Source: Hydractinia symbiolongicarpus (taxonomy: Eukaryota; Cnidaria; Hydrozoa; Anthoathecata; Hydractiniidae). From it: DNA of 60,000 bases. Under the pieces are notes generated by a model. That model did no database searches. It was not told the origin of the DNA and saw only the letters and a program-made list of their open reading frames with translations. The translations under genes were made by a program, and so were the position numbers. Shown piece after piece: positions 52,607 to 60,000 of this stretch (the stretch's first letter is position 1; each line of letters begins with the position of its first letter). The DNA lies in contig NC_079875.1 of assembly GCF_029227915.1 (NCBI RefSeq), forward strand, positions 10,167,001 through 10,227,000, in the 5' to 3' direction.

Positions 52607-52775
52607 TTCCTTTTACACAGTTTTATTTCGCTCTCCTCCGCATAATAATTTCATTACTTTATGCTATGTAAACTTGTTTGTTATTTGTTTGTTATGATGG
52701 CTAAGTTACTTCAGCAGCTAAACAAAAAAGAAAAGAGCTAAAACTCTTGCCAACATTAATTGGCACAAAACTGCA

Positions 52776-53348
52776 TTCGATTCAATAGATTCGACTACAA
52801 CAATAAACAAAGAGGATACTTCAGAGACAGAAACATCACCATCAAACATTTTATTAGTTAAATCAGAAGAAGATGACATTTTCAGTGGGGATTGGTTAAC
52901 ATTCGATACAGTACCATTTGATGAATGTGTAGTCAAGGATGTTTACTGGTCTAATAACACAGATGATCCAGAAACTCAGTTGATGTATGACTCGATAGAT
53001 AGCAAATCTGACGATTCAGACAGCTCAAACAGCTTAAATGAACAATATAGCGAGAGAAATACGAAACATTACAAAAACTTTTATGGAGAACGGAAAAAAA
53101 GTGGAAATATTAAAGGCACTCAATCAAAGGATCCGTATTTAGAAAGTCATCGTTTACGTCTAAACGCGAGACAAAGAAGTCGTGTATCAAAAACAAACGA
53201 CATGTTTAAACAGTTAGATGTTATTATACCGGTGTATAAAGATTCAGAGATAAAAAGACCACGCTCAAATTCCAAATTAGCAATCCTAAAAAGGGCTATA
53301 AAATACATGAACGATTTATCAGTATTATTGTCAGATACAAATCGCTGA
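52776..53348 (+). pseudogene. bHLH transcription factor, 5'-truncated copy
   Basis: Unit 2 homologue of 46070-46642. A 306-bp deletion removes the acceptor, start codon and first 16 codons. The remaining frame is open to the same stop. The first in-frame ATG is at 52983, which would give about 121 residues including the whole bHLH. Substitutions relative to copy 1 include Asp/Pro to Asp/Ser early on, Leu to Phe (PFDECVV) and Asn to Ile in the loop (SEIKRP). The basic-region Gln is kept. Expression is uncertain: the 5' fragment at 52142-52323 has a start codon but no clear donor. Confidence 0.8.
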
Positions 53349-55448
53349 AATAACTTGGAAGAGACACTGAAGTGGGCGAGGAGAAAGGTAGACGTTATCA
53401 GTTTCTAAAAACAAGAGCTTGTGGTGAGTGGATAGATTGTATGGAATTAGAGACAAAATCTACTTTATCAGTGTTTAGAATAATGTAATTATAAACTGAA
53501 AAAGCAATTCGAATTGAGAATTTTTTTCATTACATATAAATATGCTCATCTTTATATCAAAGTTACAGTAACTTCTGAGAGAAGAAATACAAAAGTATAT
53601 ATTTGTCTTGTTTTCTTTTTGTCAGCATAATTTTGTAAAGTAAGCCTTTTTTTCTTTAATGACACCGATGGCTTAAGTAATAGCTCAGCCTAGCCGTACT
53701 AACATGCAAAAAAACTGCTAACTGATGAAAGCATTGATGAAAAATTTAAAACAGGCTTGTTGACTTGGAAATTTCAATGTGACTTGAAACCTCTGAAGGA
53801 TTGAACTGTTAAGATGTCTTATAAGAATTGAGATAGATATCGGACAGTTTGTTATTCATATGATTTCTCATTTTTCTTTTAATACTAGTCGGTACTTCAT
53901 GTAAAATCCGCAGCAATTCATCCGTTACAAAAAAAGTCGATAAAACGATATTGCATTTTCGGAGAAGGTTACTTTTAGCTTGAAGATAGCATACGCGGTT
54001 AGGAATGACTCAGTTCTGGCCAACAACAGTCAAGGGGTATATTATATAGACCCTCTTCAACCAGCCATTTATTGATAGCTAGGAAACCCAGAATTATTTT
54101 TTTTCACCTCCGGGAAATCAGAATTATTACGGAGGGGGCGGGAGGATAAGTTTTCGTATGAAAGAAACTCGTTTTATTAACCTCGAAAAAAACGTAGTTA
54201 ACTGGCCTACCGTATTAATACAAAAAAGCAAACTTCTAAAATTGTTCCAAAGGCGATTATTAATATTTTTAAAAACTTACCTTTAATTTATGTTAAGAGC
54301 GAGTTATAACCACACTGAAAATGTTCCTTATTGTACATTACATGTCCCTTGACCTAAGCCAATCACGTGGCCCACAGCAATTTCGTCTCCATGCTGCAAG
54401 TAACTAGAAAGATGTCAAAGAAGGACCAAATTTTAAAGCAATAGGCCGGCTTTATAGTAGTACTTCTTTTTTATGATGAATTTGATTTAGAAGAATATCA
54501 GGCTGAGAATTTAGGTTAATGACAATAGGTCTTTTGCTTAGAACAATAGAGAAATAAGAATGATAACCAGCCTGGTTAGAATGTTGGTATTCCTAAGAAA
54601 AGAGTGTGTATTGAAAAAGATAAGGAATGCTTTAAAACGGAAGAAACAATGTATTTTTATCTTAAGTATATGGTCCACGACCCATAAAATATTTAGAGAG
54701 TTATTAATTAGCTACTACAAGCAATTGAGAACCAGTATGTCATTAATTCCCTCTCGTCTCCAGGGATTTTCACCGTCATCTCTTATATTTCACAAAATCA
54801 TAAAACCCTGGAGACAAGAGTGGTCGGTCATTTCTTTTAAAACGTGAGTTATCAAAATCTAACTCAATCAGTATTCCAGTCAAAATTGGGTCTGGGAATT
54901 TTTAAGTTCATTTAGTGTTTTTCAGATAAAATTTCGGAGGAAAGTGTTTTGACCAAGAAGAGAAGCATTTTATGAAGAAAAGAAGTGAGCCGTAGGGGTC
55001 ATTGGAAGAGGGCACTAATGTCTAAATTCTTTATGCATTTCTTTGATTTCATGAAATAGCGAATATGGTGCAAGTATTTAGTATGATTTATTTCTTGATT
55101 TTTTAGTTGTTGTTATTTAATCCTTGATGTACCAACATATTATTCTTCATATTTATTTACAGGTGTCCTAATCAGGATTCACAAAAACAATCCTGGTATC
55201 AATAAGGTTCCTGTATATACAAGTATATAATAAATAGTGTTGAAATTTTAAAAATGATAACAAGGTTTATTATCTATAGAGAAAAACGAAGTATTCAAAA
55301 AGAAGAGTAGGCGAAATGTGTTAGGATAGATAAAGAGTGTTGGAACTGGGCTACAGTAACTACGCTTAATGGTACTTTATCCTTCTTACAATCAGAACAC
55401 CAAGACCAATAATATAAGTCAACTTCTAAAACCCAAACAGGTTCAGGT
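53349..55448. other. Unit 2 downstream DNA, no firm gene
   Basis: Counterpart of 46643-48430. The 271 bp at 53643-53913 are absent from unit 1. The 95-codon frame (54560-54847) persists with a few changes. Confidence 0.5.
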
Positions 55449-55452
55449 TTAA

Positions 55453-56198
55453 CCCTATTCGGTCCGGGGGGGGGGCGGATTCCGCCCCCCCTGCCGGTTT
55501 TTTTTTAATAACTCCTGATTGCTTTGTTATATGGCTATGATACTTACCGAGTTTTAACATTTATCTATTAGACACCTGCATGAAAATTTTTTAGGTCCCA
55601 TACCTTTCAGAGGCTTTGATATTGGCCATTACTCGAAACTACCCCTAAAAATCTCTATGAAATCCTTGTAATGGAGAAAATATAATAACTCCTGTTAGGA
55701 TTATCCTTAGAACTTGAAACTTGCAACACAACTTTGTTTCATTAAGAAGAATCATTTTGAATAATTTGAACACGTGACTAATCCGATTTCCCGATTTTGT
55801 CGGATTTTACCAGAAAATCGGAAAAAAACGGATTTACGGGCAATTTTTGGCAATTTTTTATCCGATCCATGTGAAAACCAGAAGATATGTTAAATAACTT
55901 TTATTTAGCTTTCAGAAACTTCAAACAGAATGTAAAAATTCGCTCTAAAACAAAAGTAATTATATTTTAAGCAGATAGTGGCATTTTTAAAAATTTTTAA
56001 GCTTTTGATGACGTCACTGAAAATGTGCTGACGCAAGCAATTTTTTTTTGGCGCCATTTTGTTCCTTTTATGACGTACTATAAGTGTGCCAAGTTTGATT
56101 CAATTTGAACAATCCTATAAAAAGTTATTGAGGGGGGGCGGAATCCGCCCCCCCCCCCCCGGTCATAGTATGTTCGAAAAACCCCGGACCGAATAGGG
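55453..56198. mobile_element. piggyBac-like MITE, copy 2
   Basis: 746 bp between TTAA 55449-55452 and 56199-56202, the same ends and interior as copy 1 (31708-32448) with only scattered differences. Unit 1 has the uninterrupted site at 48431-48434, so this insertion and its TTAA duplication are directly demonstrated. Confidence 0.93.
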
Positions 56199-56202
56199 TT
56201 AA

Positions 56203-58194
56203 GCACTTTTACTTATCCGACCAGGTCAGCCGGTCTGGTCCTTCTTCTTTGATATGTATGAGTGCCATCTTCAGAGTCATTGATTTATTTTTCGTAACAC
56301 TTTATATGATCTGATTAGAAAGTCAAGAAAATTGTTCTATTCCAGGTTGAGTCAGGGAAAATTTTTTTAGCTCTTGTAATATCCACTTATTAGAGCTTTA
56401 ACCGTAGCTGCAACCGCACTTTCTGTACCAAAATGGTTTGTGTCAGGCAAAGTCGAAACTTCCTGCTGGGTTCACATTCTCAAGTAATATGTCGTCACGA
56501 AATTGCACATTTGAGAATCCTAGATATTAAATAGATATGCACAAATAACTTTAGCTTCAGGTAATTAGTAGTTCCCAATTGTCCCAATACTTCCCAATCG
56601 TCACAAAATTACACATTAAGAATCCTATAGATATTCAATAGGTATGCACAAATAAACTTTAGCTTCAGTTAACTAGTAATTTTCAATAGCAAATAAAACA
56701 CTTATAGTAATTTTTCTCGTCATCAGTTTACTATGTTCAGCGTGTGAGGCGGTTTTGTGTGTTACCATACTGGCTGCATTTGGCACGACATGACTGGCTG
56801 CAATTAAATCAACTACGCCTCGTTGCATAACTGTTTTAATGTTCCTTGTCCAATGGTTGCAATTACTAATTTGATTTAATTGTTTTCCGTTCTAAACAAC
56901 TAATTATGAAAGACGTGCTTTAAAAGTTTTGAATTTTTTGATACCTTATTTGTACAAATTTTGGCTAGCACTAAATTTAGCGATTTTGTTCTAAATAAGC
57001 AATTGATTCAAAACAGTCCCTGGCATTGTCAGTCATAAAAAAAGAGTTTTCTAATTCGCTTTGGACAGGTGGTGAACTTCGGTAGTAAGTACTTGTTAAT
57101 TTGGCAGTAATTTCGGCTCCTGTCTATTAAAAATTTTGTGACACCCGAAACATGTTTCCATCGTCAAATTAAATACACGTCAAATTTAAGTCAAATTAGC
57201 TATCGTCAAATTAAATGATCGCTAAAAAAAAGCAGTTTGGTCTATTGTCAAATTCAATGCTTATGTGTACGAATAAGGTATTCCGATAATAAGTTTATTT
57301 ATATGTCTGTAACAACACATTAATTCATGTATAATCGGGCTACTTAAGACCAGTCCTTTTTTATTTCAGGGTCATTTTCAAGAACTCAAATTATAAAGAT
57401 TGTGGCATTATTTATTGGCCACCATATCATTATATGAATTTTAAAACACAGAAATCAACTTTTGTGAAAGATTTTGATGACGCCATATGCCATAAACGGG
57501 CATTACCTGCTGTTTTTTTCAAGTGGTATTCCGCACCAATAAAGGGTCTTTAATTTCGCGGCAAGTAGCATGAAAGCAAGTCTTGGCACTAAGTGTCTTT
57601 CGAATGCTCTGTATCAAATTGAAATATTTACCTCCCGCGAAGACATGACGTAGTCAATTTTAAAAAATAGGTTTAGGTTTACTAGAATGCGCGTTTTCGA
57701 CATTTTGGCTTTTACACCCTTTGTCGCAAAAATTGTAGTTGTTTAATGACGTTTTCAAAGTATTTTGCTTCTTTTGATTAAATTATTTCTGTTATAAAGG
57801 CTCAGGGGCCTAGTGAACCTAGGGTTAATGCGCTCGCATGCAGAATCAGGTCGGAAATTTTTATTGCTGATGTATTGTTAAATATCACGGAGAAAAGATT
57901 TCCTTTATTTTTGATGAAATTTTATTCTGTAAAATCCGATTAACAGCTTTAATGACAATAATTACCGATATATTTTTTTATAATTGAATTGTTAGCAACG
58001 CCGTCTGATTTATATTAAAGCCAGTCATGCCAAATACAGCCAGTACGGGAACACACACAACCGCCGCACACGCTGGAGATACTTAGTTCATCGATGACGA
58101 GAAAAAGGGATTACTAGTGTAACTGCAAATGATACTCAGCAATCAGTGATGCAAACATAATTGGAATTTCATAGCAGAATGAGCAACTTTAAAT
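56203..58194. other. Unit 2 distal DNA, no gene recognised
   Basis: Counterpart of about 48435-50441, AT-rich. It has repeated GTCAAATTAAA/GTCAAATTTAA motifs around 57163-57215 and otherwise nothing distinctive. Confidence 0.5.
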
Positions 58195-58647
58195 ATGGTT
58201 ATTGAAGATATTATTTCGGTTTGTCTTCGCTTTGTTTTGGCCAGGAAGATTAAAGAAACCATCAACAGTGTAGCACGTAACAAACACATCAAACAGCATC
58301 GTATCAACTTCCTGAGATTTGTTTACCAGCCCTACAGAAGAAGTATTTACCTACATCTAGGTCCGAAAATGTTAATTACCCTAATTAACTGTAATTATCA
58401 GCTCGTTTCTGATTGGTTAATTTTTATGAATTTCGATCCTCTGCAATTATATAAATACATGCTCAACTTAATTTTACTTTGCCCAATGATGGGAGAAGGA
58501 TCTCCCGAAACGTCGCCTACTAAACTATCATGTTCAAGAAATGAAACTTTCCACAGTAATTTAAATGTGGTCTTCTGTAAAGTTTTTATGACAAAATTCT
58601 TATACAAAACAATCAAATGTCTATGTCCTCAAGAAAACTTTAAATGA
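58195..58647 (+). other. Open frame of 150 codons over a Penelope-type remnant
   Basis: Open from ATG 58195 across the end of unit 2 (58589) into single-copy DNA. The unit 1 version is frameshifted near 50530-50545. The sequence includes TATATAAATAC (about 58448) and TGATGGGAGAAGGATCTCCC followed by GAAACGTC (58487-58514). I read it as regulatory sequence of a Penelope-type element, not a protein gene. Confidence 0.4.
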
Positions 58648-59182
58648 AAAATGTTTTTAAAACATTCTTTTGCTTGCTAGCTAACCAATATGAATAATTA
58701 ACGTGAAAAATTAAATAGCAATTTTCACTGGTATGGTCCTCAAAATCAACTCTGACATCACAAGCTTTCTATCAGCGAAAGCGACCACGGCTGTTCGCCC
58801 CTTCTTCTTTGATATTGTTGTCATCGACTATTGGAGTCATTGACTTTTGTTTTAACACTTCATCTGACCTGATTAGAAAATAAAAATTGACCTGATCCAC
58901 ATTTCGCGGAGAATCGACATATTGATATTTCGCGAGGAAAACTTAAGGTATATATTTCTACGTGTTATGTAAAATCAAGTAAAGTGAAAAATCACAAAGA
59001 ACTATGAAGTTTCGTGAATAAAAACAATTCACACCCACCTTGAATCGCAAAATTATTTTTTTCCACCTCGATGATGTGCACCAATGTGCACAACAACATC
59101 TAGGGATATCACAAACCTACAAAAAAAACTTGTGAATTTAACGCTTCAGTGATTCTCTCTTTAATTAAGGGTAGATAAAAAT
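58648..59182. other. Intergenic before MPP10 3' end
   Basis: Right flank of the duplication and 3' flank of MPP10. No TTTATT (minus-strand AATAAA) was recognised close to the stop. Confidence 0.5.
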
Positions 59183-59659
59183 TTATAATTTAAAAGCCTC
59201 CGCAGATTTCTTTTTCTTTTTTATCTTAATGTTATTTGCCGAAGATTTCTGTTTCGTAATGTTCTTTTTAGCTTCATCTTGCAATCGCGTAAAAAATTCG
59301 TTACTAGATTTAACACTTTTTACGGCAGCGTTCTTCTCGCTAACGATAGTATTTCTCGTTCCTTTCTTCAACATATCGATTGCTGTCTTCGTCGAAGATT
59401 TTGCTATATTACCAGATTTAGCTTTTAGTTTTTCTTTCTTCTCCTTTTCCTTGCTTGCGAACTTCTTCTTAATCTTTTTCTGACGCCTTTCACGTTTACG
59501 ATCTTCAGCTGTTTTCTCACCGTCGCCTTTAACGTCACCCTTCTTTTTATCGTATAATTCTTCTGGTGCAAGTTGCGTCGCCGTCGTCATTGTGATAGGT
59601 GTCACTTCCTCCATCTGGAGTGACGGTGCGTTTGATATGATCTTCAATTCGGGCCTTGG
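59183..59659 (-). CDS. MPHOSPH10: MPHOSPH10 (MPP10), C-terminal coding exon
   Basis: U3 snoRNP component of the small-subunit processome, needed for 18S rRNA processing in the nucleolus. The exon begins after CAG at 59660 with PRPELKIISNAPSLQMEE and runs to TAA at 59183-59185, 158 codons in phase 0. Family landmarks: MEEVTPITMTTATQLAPEEL, the KKGDVKG segment, then EKTAEDRKRERRQKKIKKKF, a Lys-rich C-terminus, and SSNEFFTRLQDEAKKNI. These match the order in the human protein's C-terminus (MEEVTPLTVSDATMLAPEE, RERRKKK, FFSKLQD). Upstream exons are beyond the right edge; sequence above 59659 in the same frame is intron. Confidence 0.92.
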   Translation of the reverse strand, partial: PRPELKIISNAPSLQMEEVTPITMTTATQLAPEELYDKKKGDVKGDGEKTAEDRKRERRQKKIKKKFASKEKEKKEKLKAKSGNIAKSSTKTAIDMLKKGTRNTIVSEKNAAVKSVKSSNEFFTRLQDEAKKNITKQKSSANNIKIKKKKKSAEAFKL

Positions 59660-60000
59660 CTGTGGTAAAGAAAATAATAAGGATATTAACATATAAGCAA
59701 CAAGCAAAGCATGGCGGAAACTGTAAATGTGACCCCCACCAGAGACCAAGCTTAGTGGTCGACTTTTTAGAGGTAACCGCAGATGGAGGGGCGACAAAAA
59801 AGGCGTAACAGAAACTACCAATGCAAATTGTACAGTTAGTTCTAAAATTTTTTTGCACAGTAAAAAAAGCTTCAGAGTGCAGTTGAATTTACAGAATTCG
59901 ACGCGAAAATTAAGATGGCAAAAAATAATTCCCCTAAGGTGGCAGTAACCCTTTTCCAGCTGTCCAAATAGCTGCATTATTTACTCAGTAGTTTGTGTAT

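Larger units (their letters stand above)
50837..58589. repeat. Tandem segmental duplication, unit 2
   Basis: About 7.75 kb, head-to-tail with unit 1, ending at the second ATGACAAAATT. Differences from unit 1: the MITE insertion at 55453, an extra 271 bp at 53643-53913, a small local duplication near 54087-54150, loss of 57 bp near 57885, and loss of the bHLH 5' coding end at the 52775/52776 junction. Confidence 0.95.

Noticed and set aside
59660-59977. N-terminal extension of the MPP10 exon
   Set aside because: The frame is open but unlike MPP10, and a good acceptor (CTTTACCACAG) sits exactly where homology begins.

Overview
The window looks like nuclear DNA of an early-branching animal, most likely a medusozoan cnidarian. 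It is AT-rich, has short exons and AT-rich introns with GT-AG borders, and carries dense, varied transposon debris. It encodes metazoan orthologues with intron-rich structures (MCTP, CDK7, MPP10). The species assignment is inference; the gene calls rest on exon-by-exon translation with matching splice phases.

Layout. (1) 468-16825, minus strand: the 5' two-thirds of an MCTP gene (multiple C2 and transmembrane domain protein). Two complete C2 domains are present; the third C2 and the membrane segments lie beyond position 1. Three long exons with different basic/acidic N-termini all end in phase 0, so they can act as alternative first exons (or, for the most 3' one, a long linker exon). Its introns hold a decayed Penelope-like retroelement with 108-bp inverted ends (12257-14420) and tRNA-derived SINE remains. 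(2) 17000-20600: transposon fragments and decayed tandem repeats. (3) 20613-28480, minus strand: CDK7, the TFIIH/CAK kinase, almost complete in 11 coding exons plus a probable 5'UTR exon. (4) 28566-29665: a 1.1-kb foldback element with a perfect 8-bp target duplication just upstream of CDK7, full of 10-bp-period CTACTACA repeats. (5) 29674-43871: gene-poor. It holds a TTAA-flanked piggyBac-like MITE, two TA-type MITEs or hairpins, a defective Tigger/pogo transposon (33519-35322), a 40-copy 31-bp satellite with higher-order structure (37466-38696), SINEs and Helitron-like elements. (6) 43872-58589: a tandem segmental duplication of about 7 kb. Each unit carries a copy of a divergent bHLH transcription-factor gene; the first is intact and the second has lost its 5' coding end. 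(7) 59183-59659, minus strand: the last coding exon of MPHOSPH10 (MPP10), a U3 snoRNP protein.

The genes do not form a pathway. MCTP is an ER/vesicle calcium sensor, CDK7 acts in transcription and the cell cycle, MPP10 in rRNA processing, and the bHLH pair is probably a young lineage-specific regulator. The strongest leads are the bHLH pair, in which the normally invariant E-box-contacting Glu is Gln in both copies; the foldback element at the CDK7 promoter; the filled/empty site pair that defines the TTAA MITE; head-to-tail Helitron-like elements placed between two copies of the bHLH 5' region; and hammerhead-ribozyme-like motifs in Penelope-type sequences.
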